64,000 nt of DNA from Thermoplasmata archaeon (GTDB taxonomy: Archaea; Thermoplasmatota; Thermoplasmata; Thermoplasmatales; Thermoplasmataceae): NCBI GenBank assembly GCA_021797555.1, contig JAJZZM010000013.1:1-64000 (forward strand). The letters are read 5' to 3'. The first letter of the stretch is position 1; each line of letters begins with the position of its first letter. This document shows, piece by piece, positions 48,687-57,089 of this stretch. The position numbers were made by a program, and so were the translations under genes. The notes under the pieces were generated by a model. It was given only the letters and a program-made list of their open reading frames with translations, was not told the origin of the DNA and ran no database searches.

Positions 48687-49441
48687 ATGAAGGATGCTGA
48701 GAAGATTTTCAACGGGCCCTCTTTATTTTATTCCAGATACAGGCCTACATATCTTCATAACATAATTGAGACCTTATCCAAAGTGACCGGCTTCAACGGT
48801 GACTGGATGGTTACAGATGTGGGGTCAGGAACAGGAATTCTCTCCAGCCTTTTTCTTGAGAATGGTAACCACGTGAAGTGCATTGAACCCAACAGAGAAA
48901 TGAGGGAAATGTCAATTCGAAATGTTTCAGTAACAGGTGATGTGGATTTTATTGATGGAACCGGTGAATCCACAGGGCTTCATGATGCTTCTGTGGACCT
49001 TGTTGTTTGCAGCCAGTTGTTCCACTGGATGGATGCTAAACCTGCAATGCAGGAGTTTTCACGAATCCTCAGGGGCATAAAGTGAGTTGCATTGGTCTGG
49101 AATGACAGGGTTATGGAGCCCGGAACATTCACCTGGGAGTATGAATCTGTTGTCCACAGATATAGCAGTAAATACCATTCCACAGGGAGCACCGTGCTTG
49201 ACTAGGAGGACCTTGGATCTTTATTCAGGGAAAATTTTGAGAGATTCCAGTTCCCTCATGCCAGAAACTTACACTGGATGCAGTTATAGGGTGTTATAGG
49301 TCTGCTTCATATGCTATCACCCAGAATTACCTGGCTTACCGGAAGATTATTGATGATTTCACAGGCATATTCAATCGCTTTGAAACAAACGGAAGCGTGG
49401 AAATTGTGTACAGAACAGTACTTTTTCTCGGAAGCATTTGA
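48687..49441 (+). pseudogene. Class I SAM-dependent methyltransferase, broken by frameshifts
   Basis: The first frame (48687-49085) encodes 132 residues: FYSRYRPTYLHNI, then motif I VTDVGSGTGILSSLF and VCSQLFHWMDA, as in UbiE/TAM-like methyltransferases. Translation stops in RILRGIK; one frame later VALVWNDRVMEPGTFTWEYE continues, a TAG interrupts at about 49202, and a second shift leads to LDAVIGCYRSASYAI and IVYRTVLFLGSI with TGA at 49439. The full-length ancestor was about 250 residues. It is clearly richer in G and C than its neighbours, suggesting transfer from another lineage. Confidence 0.75.
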
Positions 49442-49458
49442 ATATTTTCAAAACGTCT

Positions 49459-49560
49459 GTTAGAACAGACAGTAATTCTGTGCAATTCCTGGAAAATGCC
49501 TGTATTGACATGAAACTGTATAGATACCACAACATAAGAATTATACTGTTTTTGAAATGA
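49459..49560 (+). pseudogene. Orphan C-terminal coding fragment
   Basis: An open frame of 33 codons ends with TGA at 49558-49560 and reads VRTDSNSVQFLENACIDMKL then YRYHNIRIILFLK. It looks like the tail of a protein without its front part and has the same GC-richer composition as the methyltransferase relic. Not matched to a family. The rest of the gap up to 49696 shows nothing. Confidence 0.3.
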
Positions 49561-49696
49561 ATGGATATAACTAAGGATATAATTGTTATCTTATTTTAAT
49601 TTTAGAAGTTAAAATGCAGGAATTCACTTTATATTCTACATAGTTAATTTATAGATATGGAAAATGATATATATAAAATTTAACAAAAATTTATTA

Positions 49697-51064
49697 TTAC
49701 ATTTCTGTCTTTGTTTTAACATATTTATGTGCGTCAAGCATTTCCAGTATTATAAATCCTAATATTATAAATCCCAGAACTAATTCTATCATGTATGTAT
49801 CAGATGTTAAAAGTGAATACATAAAAACAAATCCGGATACTATTATGCCAAGAAGTGCAATGCTAAATTCACCTATTTTTCTCTGTGCTTTTATAAGGTT
49901 AACCTTAAATAATGAAAAGTTTGCTGTTAAATGTACCATTAAATTTCCAAGGCCTGCAATTGATCCAAGAGCCAGGAAGATAATAAACGCATTTACAAAT
50001 ATCAATGATGGTACAAGTATTATTAATGCTGCTATTAATGTTATTAATACTGCAATAACCGGTGTACCGGTTTTTATATTTAATTTGCTTATTTTTTTGC
50101 TTATAAGGCCCATATCTGACATTGCGTATAAATTTCTTGAAGATGCCGTTAGAAATGCTAATGACCCGAGGATCCCGTCGTTAATTGCCGCAAATAATAG
50201 CAATGGCAATGCAACAGGCCCTGTAATTCTATACATTATAGTTATAACCGGAACATCTGACGATATTAGTGCGGAGAATGAATGTGTCATTATACCATAA
50301 TCAACCAGTGAGTAAAGGACCATTGACTCTAAAAATCCACCAATTATTATTACAAGAATTGCGGCCTTACCTACATTCTTTTTTGCATTTTTTACCTCAC
50401 CAGAAACCGGTGTTATTGCGCCGTAACCTGTTGGTATGCCTATTGCGAATAATATTCCAAGGAATATTATTGCAGGTGATGGAATTTTTATAAATGGATT
50501 GTATACAAGGAAATGCGCGCCGTACAGGCCTGCAAATATAACTGCTATTAACACTAACAATTCAATGCTTGCAGAGAAAACCGCATATTTTGATGATGGT
50601 CTTATTCCAAGCAAAAGGAATGCTGCTGTGGGAATAAAAACTATTAAAAATGCCACCAGTGGTGGAATTGTAATATAAGGCGAAACAACGTATGTTAAAA
50701 CAAATATTGAACCTGTTATATAACCGCCTGCATACAATAATGAATAGAAAAGATATAACCATCCTGTTTCAAAACCGAATCTGTGCGATAATGATTTGAA
50801 TGCATAATTAAAGTACCCGCCTTCCTCATCATGTTTTTTGGATAAATAATACACACCGACACCGTTTATTAAAACAACCAAGGTTCCTATAATAAGCACT
50901 ATAGGCGAGAAGAACAATGCAAGAAGCAGTGCTGCTGTTGCATAGGTTAACATTGAAAGGAATGGTGCCTGGCCACCAAATGACATAAAAAATATGTCTG
51001 CAAACCCGACATCTCTTTTTAACTGACTCTTACTTTCTATACTTGTATTTTTGATGTTTTCCAT
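49697..51064 (-). CDS. APC superfamily amino-acid permease
   Basis: A 455-residue transporter with twelve helices. FADIFFMSFGGQAPFLSML at the first helix is the APC unwound helix-1 region, and IPTGYGAITPVSGEVKNAKK (the usual GFxxxxxxxEExxxP-like helix 6 loop) is clear. The cytoplasmic loop has KNAKKNVGKAA. Substrate is probably an amino acid or polyamine. A short RHH gene lies upstream in the same direction, with a 167-base AT-rich gap. Confidence 0.9.
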   Translation of the reverse strand: MENIKNTSIESKSQLKRDVGFADIFFMSFGGQAPFLSMLTYATAALLLALFFSPIVLIIGTLVVLINGVGVYYLSKKHDEEGGYFNYAFKSLSHRFGFETGWLYLFYSLLYAGGYITGSIFVLTYVVSPYITIPPLVAFLIVFIPTAAFLLLGIRPSSKYAVFSASIELLVLIAVIFAGLYGAHFLVYNPFIKIPSPAIIFLGILFAIGIPTGYGAITPVSGEVKNAKKNVGKAAILVIIIGGFLESMVLYSLVDYGIMTHSFSALISSDVPVITIMYRITGPVALPLLLFAAINDGILGSLAFLTASSRNLYAMSDMGLISKKISKLNIKTGTPVIAVLITLIAALIILVPSLIFVNAFIIFLALGSIAGLGNLMVHLTANFSLFKVNLIKAQRKIGEFSIALLGIIVSGFVFMYSLLTSDTYMIELVLGFIILGFIILEMLDAHKYVKTKTEM

Positions 51065-51231
51065 TTTTTTCTCCTAACCATTTAGGCATAATGGGTATAT
51101 AAATTTTATGAGTTATTATACCATATATATTTACATGAAATATATAATTAAAATTTATTAATTTATTGATAAAAATTGCAATATTTAATAAAAATATATA
51201 AAAAAAATTTAAAACTATTTAAAATTTAAAA

Positions 51232-51402
51232 TTATTGCTTTATTGATTTAGATTTTTCAAAATTCAGGTCATTGTGCAATGCAGCCAGTACAAGATATCT
51301 GGATACAGAAACACCTTCCTTAAGGGCCTTCTCTTCTATTACTGCTTTTTCGTCTTTTCTAATATATACACTTATCTTGTTGTACCTGTTAGAACTTATC
51401 AT
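51232..51402 (-). CDS. Small ribbon-helix-helix protein (CopG/Arc-like)
   Basis: A 56-residue protein. KISVYIRKDEKAVIEEKAL (residues 9-27) gives the beta strand and first helix of an RHH fold and EGVSVSRYLVLAAL the second helix, both with the correct spacing. Such small dimers repress promoters, and a role for the downstream amino-acid permease gene is possible. TATA-like AT stretches lie ahead of the ATG. It is easy to miss for its length. Confidence 0.75.
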   Translation of the reverse strand: MISSNRYNKISVYIRKDEKAVIEEKALKEGVSVSRYLVLAALHNDLNFEKSKSIKQ

Positions 51403-51903
51403 ATATAATATTAATACTTAATACATTATAAGCTTTTTTAAGCCGATTAAAAATATATTATTATCAAAAATTCATATAAAATAATACAATTAGAATTATA
51501 GTAGCTGCTTTCATATTTTAAACCTACAGATATTGAAAATATATAAATCCAAGTTAATATAATATAACAATATAATAATAAATATAATATAAAATATATT
51601 TTAATTATTTGCCGCATTTTATATGATCACCACATTTATACTTAATGGCAATTTAGGGTGCATAATAAATTAATTGATGTATCGTTTACTGGTGATAATG
51701 GCATTATTATAAGTGATTCTTATTATGTCAGGCTTGTTATCAGATCGTGTACTATATTATGTATAAATATAAACCCCCTGTTAATAATGAAATGATCATT
51801 AAATAACAGGGATAAATACATCTTTGAGAACTAGAGGTAATAAAATATAGAATATAACAATATAAACATATAGGATATAGAGAATATAATAGAATAGGCA
51901 ATA

Positions 51904-52375
51904 AAAGAGAAGCTTGAAAATATAATGAAGATAGAACAGGACCAGTATTTAGAGGAGAATCCAGGAATAAAGAACGACCATTACAAGAGGAATTTAAGGA
52001 CAAAGTACGGTGAATTGAAAGAATTAAAAGTACCCGGGAATATGAATAACAGCTTCCACAGTGCTATAATAGAATCAAATAAAACCGGTGGTCCTTGAGG
52101 ATTTAATAGTATCATTATACTCCAATGGTGTATCTACAAGGAAGATAACAGGTATATTAAAAGATATATTCAATAATAAATATTCTCCACCATCAATATC
52201 CAAAAAAACAGATATAACACTGAAAGAGGTAAATAAATTTTTAAATAGAAAGTTAGACAAAAGGTATATTGCTGTAATGTTGGATGGTTTATTCTTTTAC
52301 TTAAGGAGTGATACTGTAGACAAGGGATGTAATATTTGCATTAGGCATTAAAGAATCACAGATATTATAAATGCA
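51904..52375 (+). pseudogene. Decayed IS256-family (mutator) transposase, N-terminal part
   Basis: A first frame from about 51904 reads EENPGIKNDHYKRNLRTKYG then ELKELKVPGNMNNSFHSAII, the front of an IS256 transposase. It shifts frame near 52085 and goes on as LEDLIVSLYSNGVSTRKITG, ISKKTDITLKEVNKFLNRKL and YIAVMLDGLFFYLR (the D before GLFF being the first catalytic Asp) until TAA at 52349; a further shift gives VIFALGIKES. It breaks off at about 52375 and joins another relic. No start, tail or later catalytic residues remain. Confidence 0.75.
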
Positions 52376-52419
52376 ATTATGGGATTAATAATTTTTAATA
52401 ATAATTTTAATATTATTAT

Positions 52420-52519
52420 ATACTATTATAATCATGAGAGAATGTATGCTCCATTATCAGGTGGTGATAACATAGTTACACCTGCAATGGCATATAAATA
52501 TAAAATGGTGGTAAAATGA
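52420..52519 (+). pseudogene. C-terminal relic of an rve-type transposase
   Basis: The frame reads IYYYNHERMYAPLSGGDNIV then TPAMAYKYKMVVK and ends at TGA (52517-52519). It is closely related to the tail at 5452-5590 on the minus strand (HYNYERMHELLSFGNYVVTP). It abuts the truncated IS256 relic, so two unrelated elements ended up joined. The stretch 51403-51903 before them is AT-rich and holds no gene I can support. Confidence 0.6.
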
Positions 52520-52605
52520 AAAATATATAAGTTTGTTAAGTATATAAAGGAAATAATAATGGGCCAGAAAATCAAATATAATATATTAATCTTTAATATA
52601 GTTTT

Positions 52606-53541
52606 ATGGCATCAAATGTAAAAATTGTTTTCCTTGGTACAGGTGGCTCAGTACCAAAACCAGGAAAGGGATTGCCATGTGTTGCAATACATATAGATAA
52701 TATTATGAATCTATTTGACTGTGGCGAAGGTACACAGAAACAATTAATGAAAAGCAGTATTTCATTTATGGACGTAAACAATATTTTTATAACCCATTTC
52801 CACGGTGACCATTTTTTTGGGTTGCCCGGGTTATTAAATACGTTATCATTTTCAGGCAGGAAAAATGATTTAAATATTTTTGGGCCAGAAGGTGCAACAA
52901 ATTTTATAAAAAAAGCATATAATCTAGGTTACGGAAATATAAATTATAATATAAATGCATATGAACTAGAGCCAGATAAAACATATGACTTTGATAAGTT
53001 TTATATAAAAACATTAAAAAATGATCACCCGGTACCAACATTATCGTATTCTTTAGAAGAAAAGGATTTAATGAAAATTGATAGAAATATTGTTGACAAA
53101 ATAAAATTTCCTGTAAATAAATTAGAAGAATTAAGAAATAAAGGGTCATTAAAAATAAATAATGTAGAATATAAAATAGAAGACCTTGCATTAGGCATTA
53201 AAAAGGGAAGAAAAATTGTTTATACCGGAGATACCAGGCCAATGGAATCAATGAAAACATTTGCTAAAAATGCCGATGTTTTAATCCACGATACCACAAT
53301 GGATTCTTCTATGGAGCCACTGGTAAATGAATATGGCCATACATCATCCAGGCAGGCGGCAGAAATAGCAAAAGCAGCAAATGTTAAAAGGTTATTTTTA
53401 TATCATTACAGTTCAAGGTACAATGACTTAAATGTTTTATTAAATGATGCAAAATCCGTTTTTAACGAATCATATCTAAGCAAAGAATTAATGGAATATG
53501 ATGTGCCAAAGACTGAAGAAGTAATTAAAATAAATAAATAA
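52606..53541 (+). CDS. rnz: Ribonuclease Z (tRNA 3'-endonuclease)
   Basis: A 311-residue metallo-beta-lactamase nuclease that trims the 3' trailer of tRNA precursors. GTGGSVP opens the fold, THFHGDHFFGLPG (H64, H66, D68, H69) binds zinc, TGDTRP and DTTMDS hold further ligands, and GHTSSRQAAEIAK the late His motif. The short-form length is normal. A TATA-like stretch lies close to the ATG. It is alone on its strand. Confidence 0.95.
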   Translation: MASNVKIVFLGTGGSVPKPGKGLPCVAIHIDNIMNLFDCGEGTQKQLMKSSISFMDVNNIFITHFHGDHFFGLPGLLNTLSFSGRKNDLNIFGPEGATNFIKKAYNLGYGNINYNINAYELEPDKTYDFDKFYIKTLKNDHPVPTLSYSLEEKDLMKIDRNIVDKIKFPVNKLEELRNKGSLKINNVEYKIEDLALGIKKGRKIVYTGDTRPMESMKTFAKNADVLIHDTTMDSSMEPLVNEYGHTSSRQAAEIAKAANVKRLFLYHYSSRYNDLNVLLNDAKSVFNESYLSKELMEYDVPKTEEVIKINK

Positions 53542-53748
53542 AAACTGTTATTATTAATATAATACCAATTTTATATTTTTTAACATGCAATTATGATAAT
53601 GATTTATTAAATAAGGTTAAAAGTTCATTAAATGGTGTTGCATGTGCCATTGAATATATAGTTATGTCATAAAATAGGTGCCGGCAAAAAATAATTGAAA
53701 TACGGAATAAATACAATAAAAAATAGATTATTAAAATATAACTTATAA

Positions 53749-54957
53749 TTATGCGCCATATTTTTCTGATCTATCCGAATATGACAATATTAACGGCATT
53801 ATATCGCTGCTTTTTATTTTATAATAACCATGTGAAACACTTAATTCATCGAATCTTTTAACGTCATCATTTATTATGCCATTTGTACTGAATAATACCG
53901 GAACGGGATCTCCAGTATGGTCACCGTATGAGCACGGTGTACTGTGGTCTCCTGTAATTACTATTAAAGTATCATTTAATATACTTTTTAATTGTTTTAA
54001 TGCCTTATCTGTTTCTTCAATTGCATATTTTTTTATCTCGGGTTTTTTATCATGTCCACCGATATCAGTGCCTTTTATGTTTATTAAAATAAAATTATAT
54101 TCATTTAAAGATTCAACTGCGGTATTTATAATATTATTATAATCTGTATCTATCCTGCCTGTCATACCATTAACATTTATTATATCAAAACCTGCTAATT
54201 TTGCAATCCCTCTTATTAGTGGAGTTCCCGATATGCATGCAGCCCTTAAATTATATTTTTTGTTAAAATCTGGAAGTTCAGGGACTTTTCCAGCCCCTCT
54301 GAGCAAGATTTCATTTGCCGGCAATTTTCCATTCAAAATTAAATCTTTATTCATTTTATGTTCGTTCAGAATTTTTCTGGATCTCTCTAAAAATTTATTT
54401 ATTACATTGGCTGTAAATTTTGCCTCATTATCTAAAGGCATTGCATTTAATAGCTTAGAATCTATATTGTGCGGATCTGTATCACTTATTTTATCAGATA
54501 AGTTGTCTCCCCTTAATACCAGTGCAGCCCTGTGTTCAACTCCTGATTTTATAATAAATTTTACACCATCTATTTCAGTTTCCAGTTCTTTTGATAAATT
54601 ATTTGTATCCTTTATCCTGCCAGCACGCCTATCAACAACAGTGTTATTTATTACGGAGGCATAATTTGCCCTGAATGCAATATCTCCAGGTTTTAAATCT
54701 ATTCCAAGGCCTAAAGCCTCAAATGGTCCACGCCCCGTATAATAATTTTCAGGATTATATCCTAAAATTGATAAATGTGATGTATCCGACCCTGATCTAA
54801 TACCATACGAAACAGGAGACATTAAGCCCGTCACACCATGCTCTGCAAGAAAATCCATATTTGGTTTGTATGAATACTGCAATGCGGTTTTATTATCAAA
54901 AATTTCATTGGGCCTATCCCCGAGTCCATCCATTATCAATAATATTACATTTTTCAT
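53749..54957 (-). CDS. apgM: 2,3-bisphosphoglycerate-independent phosphoglycerate mutase, archaeal type
   Basis: A 402-residue alkaline-phosphatase-superfamily enzyme that interconverts 3- and 2-phosphoglycerate. IMDGLGDRP at the start holds the metal Asp, GSDTSHLSILGYNP the catalytic Ser/Thr and metal residues, NIKGTDIGGHDKKPE and TGDHSTPC the further metal ligands. This is the archaeal (aPGAM) branch rather than the long bacterial iPGM. A gap of 22 bases separates it from the upstream 2H phosphoesterase gene on the same strand. Confidence 0.94.
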   Translation of the reverse strand: MKNVILLIMDGLGDRPNEIFDNKTALQYSYKPNMDFLAEHGVTGLMSPVSYGIRSGSDTSHLSILGYNPENYYTGRGPFEALGLGIDLKPGDIAFRANYASVINNTVVDRRAGRIKDTNNLSKELETEIDGVKFIIKSGVEHRAALVLRGDNLSDKISDTDPHNIDSKLLNAMPLDNEAKFTANVINKFLERSRKILNEHKMNKDLILNGKLPANEILLRGAGKVPELPDFNKKYNLRAACISGTPLIRGIAKLAGFDIINVNGMTGRIDTDYNNIINTAVESLNEYNFILINIKGTDIGGHDKKPEIKKYAIEETDKALKQLKSILNDTLIVITGDHSTPCSYGDHTGDPVPVLFSTNGIINDDVKRFDELSVSHGYYKIKSSDIMPLILSYSDRSEKYGA

Positions 54958-54979
54958 AATATGTAATTATAAATACAAT

Positions 54980-55519
54980 TTAAATTTTATTGAAATATAT
55001 TCTTTTAAAGTTCCACCGTTTATCCATATCAGACCTTTTTCCTATTAATATATGATTAATTATTACATCCTTATCTATATTAAAATCCTTCAAATCATTG
55101 ATTATATCATTTAACCTATTATCATCAACATTCTTTCTGACAAGGCTAAAATGCGGTATAAATTTATCATTTATAAATACATTCTCCTTTAATTCAAGAC
55201 TTAATTTATCATGAAAAATTTTTAATTCCTCTGAAGGTATAACGTTTATATAGACTATATAATATTTTTTATCATTTTTTATTCTCTCAAAGTAATTTAT
55301 ACTATCTATTTTCATAGTTAATTCCTTTGTTTCATTGCATACTTTAATTATCTTATCTACGCATAATTTATTATAATTTTTTAAATATAACAATGTTATA
55401 TGGACACCTTTATTGCTCAAAGTTCCTGTATATCCATATTTCTTTTCCAGTTTATTTTTTATATACGTTATTTTATTCCTTATATTTATATCAGGTTTTA
55501 TTATGACTGTATAATACAT
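54980..55519 (-). CDS. thpR: RNA 2',3'-cyclic phosphodiesterase (2H family)
   Basis: A 179-residue 2H phosphoesterase (LigT/ThpR). The two motifs are HITL (H40, T42) and HFSL (H123, S125), each a HxTx/HxSx active site half. Between them lie beta-strands typical of the duplicated fold. It opens 2',3'-cyclic phosphates of RNA; the true substrate in archaea is not settled. It is followed 22 bases later by apgM on the same strand and may share its transcript. Confidence 0.87.
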   Translation of the reverse strand: MYYTVIIKPDINIRNKITYIKNKLEKKYGYTGTLSNKGVHITLLYLKNYNKLCVDKIIKVCNETKELTMKIDSINYFERIKNDKKYYIVYINVIPSEELKIFHDKLSLELKENVFINDKFIPHFSLVRKNVDDNRLNDIINDLKDFNIDKDVIINHILIGKRSDMDKRWNFKRIYFNKI

Positions 55520-55680
55520 TAGTTATCATCTATATTACGTTTTTATATTAACTTTATTTAAAAATTTTATTATTTACTGTAATTATATATTATAAATTAA
55601 TTAAATCGTTTATTTTAAATATGAATTTAGATGATAAGCTAATATTTATATTACCGTTTATAATAACGTTAAAAAGTGAA

Positions 55681-55686
55681 GGAGGA
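55681..55686 (+). promoter_or_regulatory. Strong Shine-Dalgarno site of the L7Ae gene
   Basis: AGGAGG-type sequence (GAAGGAGGATT, core GGAGG) ends 6 bases before the L7Ae ATG. The long AT-rich leader from about 55560 has a TATA-like run near 55600-55615, so this operon has a leadered mRNA, unlike many single genes here. Confidence 0.6.
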
Positions 55687-55691
55687 TTAAT

Positions 55692-56246
55692 ATGGAAAAC
55701 AGTTATGTAAAATTTGAAGCTCCCGAATCGTTAGAAAAAGAAGTATTAGACTTCGTAGAAAATTCTTACAGATCCGGAAAGATAAAGAAAGGAACAAATG
55801 AAGTAGTAAAATCAATAGAAAGAGGAGAAGCCAAATTAGTTATTATATCCGAAGATGTTTCACCGCCGGATGTTGTGTTTTATTTGCCAACATTATGCGA
55901 GGAAAGAAAAGTTCCGTACGCATATGTAAAGAATAAAAAAGACCTCGGAGTAAAAGTAGGAATAGCATCTGCAGCATCACTTTCAATTACGGATTATGGA
56001 AAGAACGATGATGCATACAAATCTATAATATCTGGAATCAATGAAGCAAAATCAGGCAAGGAAGAAAAGAAGGAAAACAAGAAACTTGAAAACAAGGAAG
56101 AAAAGAAAGTAGAAAAGCCCGAAAAGGAAGAGCCAAAGGAAAAGAAAGCAGAAAAGAAGGAAGAAAAACCCGAAGAAAAGAAACCAAAAAAAGCCAAGAA
56201 AGCAGAAAAGAAGGAAGAAAAACCCGAAGAAACTGATGAGGAATGA
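55692..56246 (+). CDS. rpl7ae: Ribosomal protein L7Ae with a long Lys/Glu-rich tail
   Basis: Residues 1-117 form the L7Ae domain, which binds kink-turns in 23S rRNA, box C/D RNAs and RNase P. KKGTNEVVKSIERGEAKLVI and EDVSPPD, then LPTLCEERKVPYAYV are the family landmarks. Residues 118-184 are a KEEK-type low-complexity tail that the usual 117-125-residue archaeal proteins do not have. The tail DNA includes a 37-base direct repeat. It leads the translation operon L7Ae-S28e-L24e-ndk-aIF5B. Confidence 0.93.
   Translation: MENSYVKFEAPESLEKEVLDFVENSYRSGKIKKGTNEVVKSIERGEAKLVIISEDVSPPDVVFYLPTLCEERKVPYAYVKNKKDLGVKVGIASAASLSITDYGKNDDAYKSIISGINEAKSGKEEKKENKKLENKEEKKVEKPEKEEPKEKKAEKKEEKPEEKKPKKAKKAEKKEEKPEETDEE
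56142..56232 (+). repeat. 37-base direct repeat within the L7Ae tail
   Basis: The sequence beginning AAGAAAGCAGAAAAGAAGG recurs exactly at 56142-56178 and 56196-56232, an offset of 54 bases (18 codons), so the encoded peptide KKAEKKEEKPEE repeats in frame. This suggests growth of the tail by slippage or tandem duplication. Confidence 0.85.
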
Positions 56247-56251
56247 TATAA

Positions 56252-56461
56252 ATGGCAGATGAAGCAACTCCCGCAGAAGTTGTTGAGTTAATGGGAAGGA
56301 CAGGCATGACCGGCGAGGCAACAACTGTAAAGGTAAGGGTGCTGGCCGGAAAAGACCAGGGCAGAATAATTGCAAGGAATGTGCTTGGTCCTGTCGCCGT
56401 TGGCGATATACTCATGCTAAGGGAAACGGCAAGAGAAGCAAGAAGATTATCAATAAGGTGA
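56252..56461 (+). CDS. rps28e: Ribosomal protein S28e
   Basis: A 69-residue small-subunit protein with an OB-like fold. [20 protein letters not shown] then [19 protein letters not shown] is the family core, and it ends at LSIR as usual. GATATAAATG precedes the start with weak GTGAT-like signal at the end of L7Ae. It sits between L7Ae and L24e, the standard archaeal order. Confidence 0.94.
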   Translation: MADEATPAEVVELMGRTGMTGEATTVKVRVLAGKDQGRIIARNVLGPVAVGDILMLRETAREARRLSIR

Positions 56462-56466
56462 TATAA

Positions 56467-56664
56467 ATGGAAAATAGAAAATGTACCTTTTGTGGGCACG
56501 ATATTGAACCGGCATCAGGTATTATATACGTAAGGAGAGATGGTGCCATTTTAAATTTCTGCTCAAAAAAATGCAAGGTCAATATGATACAGTTAAAGCG
56601 TGCGGCAAGAAATACGAAATGGACAAATGAGTATCATAGAATAAAAGAAATGAGAAAGGCATGA
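56467..56664 (+). CDS. rpl24e: Ribosomal protein L24e
   Basis: A 65-residue zinc-ribbon ribosomal protein. [13 protein letters not shown] and [10 protein letters not shown] hold the four Cys ligands, followed by [10 protein letters not shown] with basic rRNA contacts. A GGTGAT site precedes the ATG. It is standard for archaea in length and order. Confidence 0.94.
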   Translation: MENRKCTFCGHDIEPASGIIYVRRDGAILNFCSKKCKVNMIQLKRAARNTKWTNEYHRIKEMRKA

Positions 56665-56668
56665 TAAA

Positions 56669-57088
56669 ATGGAGAGAACTCTAATACTGATAAAACCCGA
56701 TGGAGTTAAAAGAAAACTCATAGGGAATGTGATCTCAAGATTTGAGAACAAGGGCCTGAAATTAATAGCAATGAAATTTATGAAGGTTACAGAGGATCAA
56801 GCCAAACAGCATTATAGTGTTCATAGCTTAAAACCCTTTTTTAATGGTTTGGTTTCATATCTTATTTCCGGTCCTATTGTTGCAATGATTTTTGAGGGAG
56901 ACAACGCAATATTATCATGCAGAAATATATGCGGGGCCACAGATGGGTCAAAAGCAAATCCCGGAACAATAAGGGGCGATTTTTCATTAAACATTGAAGA
57001 AAATATGGTCCATGCCTCGGATTCTGTAGAATCATTCAAGCATGAATACCCAATATTTTTTAATGATAATGAAATAATAGATAATTGA
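56669..57088 (+). CDS. ndk: Nucleoside diphosphate kinase
   Basis: A 139-residue enzyme that transfers phosphate from ATP to other NDPs through a phospho-His. LILIKPDGVKRKLIG is the N-terminal signature, NICGATDGSKANPGTIRGDF the nucleotide pocket, and NMVHASDS holds active-site H115. The gene is in the usual archaeal block between L24e and aIF5B, overlapping neither but separated by 1-5 bases. Confidence 0.95.
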   Translation: MERTLILIKPDGVKRKLIGNVISRFENKGLKLIAMKFMKVTEDQAKQHYSVHSLKPFFNGLVSYLISGPIVAMIFEGDNAILSCRNICGATDGSKANPGTIRGDFSLNIEENMVHASDSVESFKHEYPIFFNDNEIIDN

Positions 57089-57089
57089 T

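Noticed and set aside
51661-51793. Plus-strand frame HNKLIDVSFTGDNGIIISDS in the graveyard
   Set aside because: It may be a further transposon scrap but matches no family that I can name, and it lacks a start.
37855-53695. Shared TGCCGGCAAA at 37861 and 53681 as possible element ends
   Set aside because: Only ten bases agree and the flanks differ, so it is most likely chance.
56038-56499. Long minus-strand frames rich in Phe, Leu and Ser
   Set aside because: They are the complement of the Lys/Glu-rich L7Ae tail and S28e; the composition is a mirror of KEEK repeats.
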